From: Streptacidiphilus melanogenes | GTDB taxonomy: Bacteria > Actinomycetota > Actinomycetes > Streptomycetales > Streptomycetaceae | Direction of reading: 5' to 3' | DNA length: 64,000 nucleotides | NCBI RefSeq assembly: GCF_000787835.1 | Contig: NZ_BBPP01000002.1 | Coordinates: 187,437-251,436 of the forward strand | In this document: piece by piece, positions 28,365 through 37,232 of the stretch | Position numbering within the stretch: position 1 is the stretch's first letter | Layout: every line of letters starts with the position of its first letter | Position numbers and translations under genes: made by a program | Notes under the pieces: generated by a model | Seen by the model: only the letters and a program-made list of their open reading frames with translations | What the model was told of the DNA's origin: nothing | Databases searched by the model: none

Positions 28365-28885
28365 ACCTCCATGAACTTGCCGGGGAGATGCTCGGGCTCA
28401 CACCGAGCTTCGCCCGTTGGTGGGACGACAACGCGGACACATACGCCCTAACGGTCTGGATCAGCCGACTCTACGGCTACGACGTCGTCATCCGTCGGCA
28501 GAACCCTGACGACCCAGGGGGCAGGTATCTGACCCTCGTAGCGGTCTTCACCAGGGTCGACGAACCCGGCGCGCGGCGCCGCGCGGAGTGGATGCGCAAC
28601 CCGGCGGCGGACCCGACCTTTCCACCGCCCGTGGCCTGGCACCTCAACGGCGGACCCGGCTTCCATCCGCCCGGCTGGCACCTCGCAGCGCGACTCGTCG
28701 TGACGCCGGATGTCGAGCGCTCGCTGGACTACAACAGGAACCAGTACCTGCAGATGATGCGCGACAGGTACGGCACGCCAAGATTTCTGACGCGCAGGAA
28801 GGAGACCCGAGACCTTCCACCGAGCGCGCTCCCCCCACCTCCGCCCGACACCATCGCCTACCCCGACGAGGATCGAACCCGGTGA
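28361..28885 (+). CDS. Hypothetical protein, Trp/Arg-rich
   Basis: 174 residues from ATG 28361, with GGGAGGC upstream. Not recognised. It has an N-terminal acidic-aromatic segment (FARWWDDNADTYALTVW), a central basic beta-like region, GGPGFHPPGWHLAARL, and a C-terminal proline-rich tail; no signal peptide or membrane span. It overlaps the preceding small frame (ATGA) and the following gene (GTGA at 28882-28885), suggesting a three-gene coupled unit. The set lies between tRNA-Thr and the ABC-F gene and looks accessory. Confidence 0.7.
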   Translation: MNLHELAGEMLGLTPSFARWWDDNADTYALTVWISRLYGYDVVIRRQNPDDPGGRYLTLVAVFTRVDEPGARRRAEWMRNPAADPTFPPPVAWHLNGGPGFHPPGWHLAARLVVTPDVERSLDYNRNQYLQMMRDRYGTPRFLTRRKETRDLPPSALPPPPPDTIAYPDEDRTR

Positions 28886-29333
28886 CCGACGCCGCGCCCA
28901 CCGTCAACCTGCACGTCGAGTTCGAACGGCCCGCCGACTTCCGCCGCGTGACCATCGGCATCGGCCTCGGCATCGGCCTCGACGACGCCCGGGCGCAGCT
29001 GCCGGCACAGCTCGGCGAGCGGTCCGGCGAGGTCGCCAGCGCGGCTGTGGACACAAGGCCGGCGTGTTCCACGCCGCCACGTGCCTCGGGCTGCTGGAAG
29101 ACGAGTTGACGCTCACCACGCTGGCGCCGGCCCGGGCTGAGGTGGACTGCCGGGACGTGGAGGTCGCCGTCGACGGGATCGTCGAGGTGCTGGGCGCGGA
29201 CCGGCCCGAGGGGCGGCAGGCGAGGCGGTACGACCTGTTGTGCGGTCGGGCGACTCGGCTGGCGCGCGGACCGCTCACGCGTCCTCGGCGAGCTCCAGCC
29301 ACTGCATCTCGAGCTCGTCCCGCTCGTCCTTGA
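28882..29333 (+). pseudogene. Frameshifted hypothetical gene
   Basis: GTG 28882 overlaps the previous stop (GTGA) and opens VTDAAPTVNLHVEF..., which ends after 75 codons at 29109. From about 29045 the strong third-position GC switches to another frame, encoding GHKAGVFHAATCLGLLEDE and onward to a stop at 29333, inside the 3' end of the convergent ABC-F gene. The simplest reading is one gene with a frameshift near 29040-29060. No family recognised. It could instead be a sequencing error or a 75-residue protein. Confidence 0.5.
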
Positions 29334-31059
29334 CCGCGCGCAGCTGGGCGTCCAGTTCGGCGATCTTGCCGAAGTCCGCGGCGTGCTCGGCCATCTGGGC
29401 GTGGAGCTTGGTCTCCTTCTCCTCCAGCTTCGCGAGCTGGCGCTCGATGCGCTGGAGCTCCTTCTTCGTCGCGCGTGTGTCGCCACCGGACTTTTTCGGG
29501 GCCGGGGCCGGGGCCGTGGCCTCGACCAGGGCCGCGCGGCGCTCCAGGTACTCGTCGATGCCGCGCGGCAGCATCCGCAGGCGGCGGTCGCCGAGCAGCG
29601 CCCAGACCGTGTCCGTGGTGCGCTCGATGAAGAAGCGGTCGTGGGAGATGACGACCAGCGAGCCGGGCCAGCCGTCGAGGAGATCCTCCAGCTGGCTCAG
29701 GGTCTCGATGTCGAGGTCGTTGGTCGGCTCGTCCATGAACAGCACGTTCGGCTCGTCCATCAACAGGCGCAGCAGCTGGAGCCGGCGCCGCTCACCGCCG
29801 GAGAGGTCGGCGACCGGCGTCCACTGCTTCTCCTTTGTGAACCCGAACGTCTCGCAGAGCTGGCTCGCGGACAGTTCACGGCCCTTGCCGAGGTCGACGC
29901 GCCCGCGCACCTGTTCCACGGCCTCCAGCACGCGCAGCGTGCCGGGGAGCTCGGCCACCTCCTGGGAGAGATAGGCGAGCTTGACGGTCTTCCCGACGAC
30001 GACCTTGCCGCCCTGCGGCTGCTTCTCGCCGTCGCTGGCCCACGCCTGCTGCATCGCGCGCATCAGCGAGGTCTTGCCCGCGCCGTTGACACCGACGAGG
30101 CCGATCCGGTCGCCGGGCCCGAGCTGCCAGGTGAGACGTTCCAGCAACAGCTTGTCACCGGCCTGGACGGTCACGTCCTCCAGGTCGAAGACGGTCTTGC
30201 CCAGCCGCGAGTTGGCGAACTTCATCAGCTCGACCTTGTCGCGCGGCGGCGGCACGTCCGCGATCAGCTCGTTGGCGGCCTCGACGCGGAACCGCGGCTT
30301 GGAGGTGCGGGCGGGCGCGCCGCGCCGCAGCCAGGCCAGCTCCTTGCGGACCAGGTTCTGGCGCTTGGTCTCCTCCGTCGCGGCGACGCGGGCGCGCTCG
30401 GCGCGGGCGAAGACGTAGTCGGAGTAGCCGCCCTCGTACTCGTGGACCTCCCCGGCCTGCACGTCCCACATGCGGGTGCAGACCTGGTCGAGGAACCAGC
30501 GGTCGTGGGTGACGACGACCAGCGCGCTGCGGCGCGCCTGCAGGTGGCCGGCGAGCCAGGCGATGCCCTCGACATCGAGGTGGTTGGTGGGCTCGTCCAG
30601 GACGAGCAGGTCGTGGTCCTCGATCAGCAGCTTCGCCAGCGCGATGCGACGGCGCTCACCGCCGGAGAGCGGGCCGATGACGGTGTCGAGGCCCTGCGGG
30701 AAGCCGGAGAGGTCCAGGCCGTCGAAGAGGCCGGTGAGCACGTCCCGGATCTTGGCGTCGCCCGCCCACTCGTGGTCGGCCTTGTCCCCGACGACCTCGT
30801 GGCGGATGGTGGCCTTGGGGTCGAGATCATCGCCCTGCGCCAGCACGCCGATCGCCAGGCCGGTCACATGGGTGACGCGACCGCCGTCGGGCTCCTCCCG
30901 CTTGGCCATGATCTGGGTCAGTGTGGTCTTGCCGTCGCCGTTGCGTCCGACGACGCCGATCCGGTCGCCCTCGCTGACGCCGACGGACACGCCGTCGAGC
31001 ACGGCTCGGGTGCCGAAGATCTTGCTGACGCCTTCGACGGTGACGAGGTTGACTGCCAC
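29275..31059 (-). CDS. ABC-F family ATPase, Uup-like
   Basis: 594 residues; soluble ABC-F protein with two nucleotide-binding domains and no membrane domain. Walker A GVVGRNGDGKTT and GLVGVNGAGKTS; signatures PLSGGERRRIALAK and LSGGERRRLQLL; Walker B LLVLDEPTNHLD and LFMDEPTNDLD. The inter-domain linker is basic (PtIM-like). The C-terminal 80 residues form a coiled coil (KKELQRIERQLAKLEEKE), as in Uup. The role is at the ribosome or nucleic acids rather than transport. A direct antibiotic-resistance role is less likely for this subgroup. Confidence 0.94.
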   Translation of the reverse strand: MAVNLVTVEGVSKIFGTRAVLDGVSVGVSEGDRIGVVGRNGDGKTTLTQIMAKREEPDGGRVTHVTGLAIGVLAQGDDLDPKATIRHEVVGDKADHEWAGDAKIRDVLTGLFDGLDLSGFPQGLDTVIGPLSGGERRRIALAKLLIEDHDLLVLDEPTNHLDVEGIAWLAGHLQARRSALVVVTHDRWFLDQVCTRMWDVQAGEVHEYEGGYSDYVFARAERARVAATEETKRQNLVRKELAWLRRGAPARTSKPRFRVEAANELIADVPPPRDKVELMKFANSRLGKTVFDLEDVTVQAGDKLLLERLTWQLGPGDRIGLVGVNGAGKTSLMRAMQQAWASDGEKQPQGGKVVVGKTVKLAYLSQEVAELPGTLRVLEAVEQVRGRVDLGKGRELSASQLCETFGFTKEKQWTPVADLSGGERRRLQLLRLLMDEPNVLFMDEPTNDLDIETLSQLEDLLDGWPGSLVVISHDRFFIERTTDTVWALLGDRRLRMLPRGIDEYLERRAALVEATAPAPAPKKSGGDTRATKKELQRIERQLAKLEEKETKLHAQMAEHAADFGKIAELDAQLRAVKDERDELEMQWLELAEDA

Positions 31060-31220
31060 GAGTGCTGCGCTCCTGAGCGACTACGGATGACCAGACGTCC
31101 CAGCCTAGTCGTCCCGCGCCACCCCCGTTCGCGCGGCCGTCCGCTGCGTGCCCGGGGCCGTGCGAGGCGCAGCGGGCTCGCCGACCTTGGCCTGTCTTGT
31201 TCTCTCGCCTCGACGAGGTC

Positions 31221-31856
31221 CTACTCGGTGCGGAGCCGGATCGTCGCGCCGTCCGGCAGGTCGTGCACCTGCTGCGCGATCGGGCCGCGGATGCGCATCG
31301 CCGTGACCGCGTCGTACGCGACGAAGTTGTCGAAGTCGTAGGACCCGCCTCCGACGAAGAAGGTGCGCGGGACCAGGCGCTCCGAGGGGTCGAGGGCACC
31401 CCTCTGCTGCTGGTACGCGTACGCGAACGACTCGGCCCCGTTCGCGTCCGGGTCAGCGAGCAGCCAAGCCGCCCAGTCCTCCAGGCTCTCGCCCAGCGCT
31501 TCGTCCCGAGCGGTCTCCGGGTCGAAGCGGACGACCTCCTTGCCCTCGACGATCGCGAACTGCACGCCGAAGATGTCCTGCGCGAAGCAGAACAGGTCGT
31601 CGGCCAGGCCGTCGTAGGTGTCCTTCCAGGCGTCCTCGTTGTTCCAGCTCAGCAGGTCATGGCCGAGCCCCTCCTCGCCCGCGCGAAAGACCTGCACACC
31701 GGCATTGAAGAGGAAGAATCCGTTGATCCGGGACAGCACCTTGCCGAGTTCGGCGAGCGGCCCGTCCGGAATGCCGAAGTCGATCTCGATCGCGGGACCC
31801 ATCGGGCCACGGGCCCGGCCCAGCAGGGTTTCCAGCGCGGACTGTTCGGTGCTCAT
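31221..31856 (-). CDS. SMI1/KNR4 (SUKH) family protein, probable immunity protein
   Basis: 211 residues. Features of the SUKH fold: LGKVLSRINGFFLFNAGVQ, a WNNEDAWKDTY loop, LFCFAQDIFGVQFAIV strands, VVRFDPETA and a terminal helix. It is last in the four-gene minus-strand unit headed by the WXG100-like gene. SUKH proteins neutralise many nuclease toxins, so it is the best candidate for inhibiting the NucA/NucB-type toxin, with the unknown protein between them as the alternative. It lies 34 bases after the preceding gene. Confidence 0.75.
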   Translation of the reverse strand: MSTEQSALETLLGRARGPMGPAIEIDFGIPDGPLAELGKVLSRINGFFLFNAGVQVFRAGEEGLGHDLLSWNNEDAWKDTYDGLADDLFCFAQDIFGVQFAIVEGKEVVRFDPETARDEALGESLEDWAAWLLADPDANGAESFAYAYQQQRGALDPSERLVPRTFFVGGGSYDFDNFVAYDAVTAMRIRGPIAQQVHDLPDGATIRLRTE

Positions 31857-31890
31857 GCCTCGGTCTCCCCTGCTTCTTGCGCGAGTTGCG

Positions 31891-32703
31891 TCATGCTTCC
31901 GCCTCCGGCCCCACGGGCTGTGTGAGGTAGTACTCCCGGACTCGCGCGGTGATGGCTTTCCCGATGACCGGATCGACCACCTGACTCGTCGGCAGCGTGT
32001 CCCAGATCGTGAAAGGCCAGTAGTCGCGGTGCGCCCGAATCAGCAGCTCCTCACCGAGCGTGACCTCGCCCTGCAGGGCGTAGCAGCCGGCCATCCAGCT
32101 GCAGAGGTCGAACTGTTCCGGCGACTCACCGAGGGTGCGGAAGATGTCGTCGGCCCGCGGGAAGTCGCGGGTCTCGTACAGGGCCTGCCAGTAGACACGC
32201 TTCTGTTTCGGGTTCAGCGTGGAGAAGTCCTCGGAGAGGAGCTCCCCGCCGATCACCGAGTCGTCGACCGGGCGGACCGGCGCACCGAAGTCGTAGGAGC
32301 GGTCGGGCGCCTCCCATGAACCGGCCGCCGACTCGTCGGCGGCGCTGAGGAGCCGTTCACGCAGGTAGCTGTCCGGCGCGAGCCGGTCCGCGAGATCCCG
32401 CAGCCGCGGTTCAGCCGGCACACCCCCGCGCAGCTGGGCATCGATGATCGCGTCCACGAAGGGGAAGCCCTGATCGTTGACCTCGCTGCCGGGTGGAGCC
32501 CCGCGAACCACGCGCTCGGCGAGCTCGGCCGCCTCCACGAACCCGTCCTGCCAATAGAGGATCTCGATCGCTCCCATGGCGGCCTGCCAGGCCTGCTCCG
32601 GGTCCGCGTCACTGCGGGCGACGTCGAGCAGTTGTGGCAACACCTCGACGAAGCGCCCCCGTCGTGCCTGCGACGCCAGTTCTGCCGCGTCCATCTGCAC
32701 CAT
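31891..32703 (-). CDS. Unknown helical protein in toxin operon
   Basis: 270 residues from ATG 32703; ATG 32694 (MDAAEL) is equally possible. Not recognised. Largely helical, with repeat-like segments (AWQAAMGAIEILYWQDGF and KRVYWQALYETRDFPRADD) recalling TPR/HEAT-type proteins. No signal peptide or membrane segment. It starts 18 bases after the nuclease gene and is followed by the SUKH gene. This is the usual position of a cognate immunity protein, so that role is proposed from context only. Confidence 0.7.
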   Translation of the reverse strand: MVQMDAAELASQARRGRFVEVLPQLLDVARSDADPEQAWQAAMGAIEILYWQDGFVEAAELAERVVRGAPPGSEVNDQGFPFVDAIIDAQLRGGVPAEPRLRDLADRLAPDSYLRERLLSAADESAAGSWEAPDRSYDFGAPVRPVDDSVIGGELLSEDFSTLNPKQKRVYWQALYETRDFPRADDIFRTLGESPEQFDLCSWMAGCYALQGEVTLGEELLIRAHRDYWPFTIWDTLPTSQVVDPVIGKAITARVREYYLTQPVGPEAEA

Positions 32704-32721
32704 CCAGTCGGTTGTCGACCG

Positions 32722-33378
32722 CTACCGTACCGTGATCTTCACTCTAGTTCCCTTGGGCAGACCCCGAAGGGCGTTCCCCATCGCCGAGCCGGATCCTTGG
32801 TTGTCCGACGGGTCGATGTACTTGACGCTGGCCCCCGTCCCGCCCTCCATGAACATCGCCGGTGGGTATTCGTCCCGGTCCTTGCCGCTTCGCGTGAGGA
32901 TGCCGCGCAGCGAGGCAAGCCGGTTCTTGTCGGCCCCGTCGGTGTCGATCCGCAGGATCGAGGGCTGGAGCGTCTTGTTGCGCGGATCAGGGCCTCCGCG
33001 CGAGTTGATGCCCCGCTGCGCCTCACGGATGTGCTGCGCCGACTCGGGGTACTTGGAGGAGTCCACGACCATCTCGACGTCGTACTCCCGCGTCCCGCCC
33101 AGGGCCTGGTCGATCTTCGACCTGGCGTCGCGCTGCGTCCTGACCCGCTTGCGGGAGCCACGACCGGTCTTGCCGTCGTTCTTGGCGACCTTCTGGGCCA
33201 GGGTGATCAGCTCGTGGGCATGCCGTTCGTCGGCCTCCGCGATGTTCTTGACGACCTGCTCCGTGCCATGGCCCACCGAGTGGTACATGTCCGCGACCGC
33301 CTCGGCCGCGTCGTGGCTGAGGCTGCGGCCTACGCGCGCGGCGGCTTTCTCCAGGGCCTCCGCTATGGGGTGGGTCAT
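32722..33378 (-). CDS. NucA/NucB-type DNase toxin
   Basis: 218 residues. The C-terminal half matches secreted Bacillus NucA/NucB nucleases: KYPESAQHIREA (109-120), RIDTDGADKNRLASLRGI, D167-R-D-E170 followed by YPPAMFMEGGTGASVKYIDP, and DNQGSGS with N193. The N-terminal 95 residues are helical and basic, with no signal peptide. Its ATG overlaps the stop of the WXG100-like gene (33375-33378), so the two are translationally coupled. It is probably a DNase effector exported with that protein by an ESX/type VII-like machine. Neither export nor toxicity is shown by sequence. Confidence 0.82.
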   Translation of the reverse strand: MTHPIAEALEKAAARVGRSLSHDAAEAVADMYHSVGHGTEQVVKNIAEADERHAHELITLAQKVAKNDGKTGRGSRKRVRTQRDARSKIDQALGGTREYDVEMVVDSSKYPESAQHIREAQRGINSRGGPDPRNKTLQPSILRIDTDGADKNRLASLRGILTRSGKDRDEYPPAMFMEGGTGASVKYIDPSDNQGSGSAMGNALRGLPKGTRVKITVR

Positions 33379-34115
33379 GAGAAGGACACCCCCTGCGCGA
33401 CCGCCGCGAAGCGCGCGCCGTGGCCCTGGACCTCTTCGGCGTGGCCGTGCATGAGGGCGACGTGGCGCATCATCTCGTCCGGCTGGACGTGGAATCCGTC
33501 GCCCGCGCCTCCGCCGCCCATGTCGCCCGGGTCGGGCACGCCGAGCGCAGCCTGGAGGCCCTGGAAGACGAGGCCGGTGAGCGCTCGCTCGACCACCTGC
33601 TCCAGGGGGGCGACCGCCTCGTTGATCAGCGCGCCGATCAACTCCTGCTCCGCCTGCTGGATCAGCGCGTTGACGATCTTCTTGGTCGCCTCGACCAGCA
33701 GCGCCTCCGCCGCCTCGGCCGCGCCCAGCGTGACCACGGCCGCCGCCTGGTCGGCGACGAACTCCGCAGCCATGATGCCGAGTTCGGTGATGACCGCCAT
33801 CTTCATCGCGATGATCCCGTCGGCCGCGATCTCCAGCGCGTCCGCGGTCACCGAACAGGCCTCGACCAGCTCGGACATGTGGCTGCTGGACCGCTGCGCC
33901 CAGGCCTCGACCAGAGCCTCGTAGGACGAAGCCTGGTAGGCGTCGCCCAACTGACTGATCGTCTGACTTGCCGCGTCGTGCGACGACTGCAGATTCTGTC
34001 CGAACTCCCGGACATGGCCGCCGAATTCACGGACCTTGTCCTCGTTGACCTGCGGCCAGTTGAGCCCGAGCAGGTTCATCACCCAGACGAGCTCGCCAGG
34101 TAGCTCGATCGCCAT
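33375..34115 (-). CDS. WXG100-like carrier protein of toxin operon
   Basis: 246 residues. The N-terminal 100 residues form two helices around LNWPQVNEDKVREFGGHVREF and SSYEALVEAWAQRSSSHM, the pattern of WXG100/LXG-type ESX substrates in streptomycetes. Then comes a hydrophobic Ala-rich region (about 105-185) and a Gly-rich linker, with C-terminal FHVQPDEMMRHVALMHGHAEEV resembling a second WXG-like helix. No toxin domain of its own; the toxin follows as a separate, coupled gene. First gene of the island, behind a good promoter. Confidence 0.78.
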   Translation of the reverse strand: MAIELPGELVWVMNLLGLNWPQVNEDKVREFGGHVREFGQNLQSSHDAASQTISQLGDAYQASSYEALVEAWAQRSSSHMSELVEACSVTADALEIAADGIIAMKMAVITELGIMAAEFVADQAAAVVTLGAAEAAEALLVEATKKIVNALIQQAEQELIGALINEAVAPLEQVVERALTGLVFQGLQAALGVPDPGDMGGGGAGDGFHVQPDEMMRHVALMHGHAEEVQGHGARFAAVAQGVSFS

Positions 34116-34145
34116 GCATCCCCCTTGCCAGCGTCCGCTGGAGGG

Positions 34146-34173
34146 ATTGTATGACGATTCCTCACCACGTCAG
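34146..34173 (-). promoter_or_regulatory. Promoter of the WXG/NucA toxin operon
   Basis: On the minus strand CTGACG (34168-34173), a 16-base spacer, and TACAAT (34146-34151), about 31 bases before the WXG-like ATG. Good vegetative-type match. Confidence 0.55.
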
Positions 34174-34219
34174 CGTGGCGGGGCTGTCACGACCACGCGA
34201 GGAAATCGTGGCGTCCGGT

Positions 34220-35188
34220 TCAGACCAGCGTCGCGCCCGGGACCGGGCCCTCCGCGCGGCGGACCTCGCGGCAGGTGCCGGACTGTGCGAGAGCGGCGGC
34301 CACCGCCGAAGCCGCAGCGGCGTCCTTGGCCAGGAAGGCGCAGGTCGGGCCGGAGCCGGAGACGAGGGCGCCGATGGCGCCCGCCTCCGTCCCGACTCGG
34401 AGGGTCTCGGCGAGTGAGGGGCGCAGCGACAGCGCGGCGGCCTGCAGGTCGTTGCTGAGCGCGGCGCCCAGCGCGGCGGCGTCGCCCGAGGCCAGGGCGT
34501 CCAGCAACGCGGCGTCGGCGGCGGGCGCGGGAACGCGCGACTCGTCTGCGCCACCGGGACCCGCCGCCTCCTCGCGAAGGCGGTCGCACTCCCCGTAGAC
34601 GGCGGGTGTCGAGAGGCCGCCGTCAGCGACGGCGAAGACCCAGTGGAAGGTGCCGCCGACCGGCACGGACGTCAGCACCTCGCCGCGCCCCTCGCCGAGC
34701 GCGACGCCTCCGTGCAGGGAGAACGGCACGTCGCTGCCGAGCTCGGCGGCGAGCGCGAAGAGCGTGGAGCGATCCGTCCCGAGCCCCCACAGCGCGTCGC
34801 AAGCGAGCAGGGCCGCCGCCGCGTCCGCGCTGCCGCCCGCCATACCGCCGGCGACGGGGACGTCCTTGTCGATGTGCAGGGCGACGTTCGCCTCGACGCC
34901 GTGGTGCGCGGCGAGCGCCCGCGCCGCGCGGGCGGCCAGGTTGCTCTCGTCCGTCGGGACCACGTCGGCGTCGCGGCCGGCGACGGTCAGCGAGAGCCCC
35001 TTCGCGGGACGCGCCGTGACGGTGTCCCAGAGGCCCACGGCGAAGAAGACCGTGGCCAGCGCGTGGAACCCGTCGGCGCGCCGACCGCCCACCGCCAGCT
35101 GCACGTTGACCTTGGCCGGCACCCGGACGGTGACGCTGTCGGGCGCGGACGCGGACGCCGGGTCGAGCACGGACTCGGACGCGTTCAT
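34220..35188 (-). CDS. ispE: 4-diphosphocytidyl-2-C-methyl-D-erythritol kinase
   Basis: 322 residues. GHMP kinase of the MEP isoprenoid pathway. Motifs: VRVPAKVNVQLAVGGRRADGF with the substrate Lys, DVPVAGGMAGGSADAAA (ATP loop) and GALVSGSGPTCAFL (motif 3). An acidic, Ala-rich insertion lies at about 210-230. The GGAG ribosome site is correctly spaced before ATG 35188. It is downstream of rsmA in the conserved rpf-rsmA-ispE order. Confidence 0.95.
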   Translation of the reverse strand: MNASESVLDPASASAPDSVTVRVPAKVNVQLAVGGRRADGFHALATVFFAVGLWDTVTARPAKGLSLTVAGRDADVVPTDESNLAARAARALAAHHGVEANVALHIDKDVPVAGGMAGGSADAAAALLACDALWGLGTDRSTLFALAAELGSDVPFSLHGGVALGEGRGEVLTSVPVGGTFHWVFAVADGGLSTPAVYGECDRLREEAAGPGGADESRVPAPAADAALLDALASGDAAALGAALSNDLQAAALSLRPSLAETLRVGTEAGAIGALVSGSGPTCAFLAKDAAAASAVAAALAQSGTCREVRRAEGPVPGATLV

Positions 35189-35250
35189 CGGCGGAGCTCC
35201 TGGGACGAGGGAATCAGGTGCAAGGGCAGGCAGGACGGTTGTGCCGCGGG

Positions 35251-36162
35251 TCAGGCCTGCGGCGAGGGCTGCGGCTTGTGCTCGGCGATCGCGGCGAACT
35301 GCTCCACCGTCAGCGCCTCGCCGCGCAGGCGGTGGTCGATCCCGGCAGCGGTCAGCGCCGTCTCCGCCGCGGCCGGGCTGCCGGCCCAGCCGGCCAGCGC
35401 CGCGCGCAGCGTCTTGCGGCGCTGCGCGAACGCCGCGTCGACGACGGCGAAGACCTCCCTGCGCGACGCGGTCGTCTTCGGCGGCTCGTCACGCCGGACC
35501 AGCGAGACCAGCCCGGAGTCGACGTTCGGCGCGGGCCAGAAGACGTTGCGGCCGATCGCCCCCGCGCGCTTGACCCGCGAGTACCACTGGGCCTTGACCG
35601 ACGGCACGCCGTAGACCTTGTTGCCGGGCTGCGCGGCCAGCCGGTCGGCGACCTCGGACTGCACCATCACGAGCGTGCGCTCGATGGTGGGGAACGTCTC
35701 CAGCATGTGCAGCAGCACGGGGACCGCGACGTTGTAGGGCAGGTTCGCCACCAGGGCGGTCGGCGCCGGGCCGGGCAGCTCGGTGACGGTCATCGCGTCC
35801 GCGTGGACCAGCGCGAACCGGTCCGCCTTCTCCGGCATCCGGGCGGCGACGGTGCTCGGCAGGTGCTCCGCGAGCAGCGGGTCGATCTCGATCGCGGTGA
35901 CCCGGTCGACCGCCTCCAGCAGCCCCAGAGTCAGCGAGCCGAGGCCCGGCCCGACCTCCACGACCACGTCGTCGGGCCGCACCTCCGCCGCGCGCACGAT
36001 GCGGCGGACGGTGTTCGCGTCGATGACGAAGTTCTGGCCGCGCTGCTTGGTCGGCCGCACTCCCAGCCGACCGGCCAGTTCACGGACGTCTGCGGGGCTC
36101 AGCAGTGCGGAGTCGTTCGACGCGGCGGAAGGATCGACGGACTCGGGATCGGTGGTGCTCAC
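35251..36162 (-). CDS. rsmA: 16S rRNA (adenine1518-N6/adenine1519-N6)-dimethyltransferase
   Basis: 303 residues from GTG 36162 ([10 protein letters not shown]). SAM-dependent KsgA-type enzyme. Motifs: [33 protein letters not shown] (SAM motif I), [14 protein letters not shown], and catalytic [12 protein letters not shown]. The ribosome site is weak. The sequence upstream of 36162 stays open but is low-complexity and ignored. The 259 bases to the Rpf-like gene hold no gene I can see. Confidence 0.95.
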   Translation of the reverse strand: MSTTDPESVDPSAASNDSALLSPADVRELAGRLGVRPTKQRGQNFVIDANTVRRIVRAAEVRPDDVVVEVGPGLGSLTLGLLEAVDRVTAIEIDPLLAEHLPSTVAARMPEKADRFALVHADAMTVTELPGPAPTALVANLPYNVAVPVLLHMLETFPTIERTLVMVQSEVADRLAAQPGNKVYGVPSVKAQWYSRVKRAGAIGRNVFWPAPNVDSGLVSLVRRDEPPKTTASRREVFAVVDAAFAQRRKTLRAALAGWAGSPAAAETALTAAGIDHRLRGEALTVEQFAAIAEHKPQPSPQA

Positions 36163-36421
36163 CCGCCAAGGATACGGGGCCGACCCCGGAGCGATGCGCC
36201 GCCGCTTGCCCCCGGGACGAGGCCCGCGCGCCTCCGTTCGCCGCCCCGCGTCCCCGGCGCCCCCGTGGCGCTCGGTCCGTCGGCCCCCGCCCATGGCGGT
36301 TCGCCTGCGGTCATCCGCCGTCGATACTCCGGCCCTCGGCGCTCACGCCTCCCCGCGCGGCTCGGCTCGCCAGTGCGCGGGGCTGGGGCGCGGCTCGGTC
36401 CGGCTCGCTCGGGGCTTGGCT

Positions 36422-37114
36422 TCAGTGCTCGGCGCGGGTGCCGCAGACGGGCCAGGGGGAGATGCCCCGTTCGTGGAAGAGGGCGCGGGCGCGGGTGGTC
36501 TGTTCGGCGACGGAGGCGTTCTGGGGCAGGCCGTGGCCGCCGAGGCTGTGCCAGGTGCCGGCGTCGAACTGGTAGAGCCCGCCGTAGCGGCCGCTCGGGT
36601 CGGTGATGTGGGGGTTGCCGCCGGACTCGCAGCGTGCCAGGGCCGCCCAGTCGACCTCACCGCTTCCGAAGCGCACCAGCGGGGAGGCCGCACGGTGGCG
36701 GCCACGGCTCGCGGCGCGGCCTTCGAGCTCCGGCGGCCGGACCTCCTCGGTCGCGCGGACGCGCGGTCTGGCGTGCCGGGGCCGGGGCTGGGACGGCAGC
36801 TGCGGCGCGGAGGGCGCTCCCGGGACGTGGGGCAGCACGAGCCCCTCGACCGTGCGCGGACCGGTCGGCGCGCCGTCGGCACCGGTGGACGCATCCTTCG
36901 CCGCGATGCTCGTGCTCGTCGACGGGGCGCCTGTCGTGGGTGCGCCCACGCCCGCGACCGCGCCGTCCGGCAGGACGTCGGCGGCCTCGGTGGCACGGTC
37001 GCCCTCTGCGCTCTGCGACTCCTCGACCAGGAACGCGCCGGTGCCGCCCACCAGCAGGGCCAGGATCAGCGCCTGCGGCAGCGTCCGCCTGGAGGTGTCT
37101 GAAGAAACGTTCAC
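36422..37114 (-). CDS. Short Rpf-like transglycosylase
   Basis: 230 residues from GTG 37114 with GGGAG upstream. N-terminal membrane/signal segment LPQALILALLVGGTGAFL, a long Pro/Ala/Thr-rich linker with a basic stretch (about 100-150), then the resuscitation-promoting-factor domain: VDWAALARCESGGNP with catalytic Glu, RYGGLYQFDAGTWHSLGG, and NASVAEQTTRARAL. It cleaves peptidoglycan glycan strands and is linked to germination or resuscitation in the family. The DUF348 and G5 domains expected of the Rpf next to rsmA in many streptomycetes are absent. Confidence 0.9.
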   Translation of the reverse strand: MNVSSDTSRRTLPQALILALLVGGTGAFLVEESQSAEGDRATEAADVLPDGAVAGVGAPTTGAPSTSTSIAAKDASTGADGAPTGPRTVEGLVLPHVPGAPSAPQLPSQPRPRHARPRVRATEEVRPPELEGRAASRGRHRAASPLVRFGSGEVDWAALARCESGGNPHITDPSGRYGGLYQFDAGTWHSLGGHGLPQNASVAEQTTRARALFHERGISPWPVCGTRAEH

Positions 37115-37232
37115 TCGCGCTCCCACATGGCCGTACGTCCACGCCCGGTCCCCTCGACCGCGGACTGTCCAACGACCTCCCCGCGCGACCGTCACGTCAC
37201 CTTGAGGGTGGTTCCTTCAGGCGGAGCCACCG

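Noticed and set aside
28052-28372. 106-codon minus-strand frame
   Set aside because: No coding bias or ribosome site; overlaps the better-supported plus-strand unit.
29383-31341. 652-codon plus-strand frame
   Set aside because: Antisense to the ABC-F gene, which has all Walker and signature motifs.
27957-34115. tRNA-Thr as attachment site for one large island
   Set aside because: The tRNA 3' end faces the gal side, there is no integrase, and no repeated tRNA 3' fragment was seen to the right.
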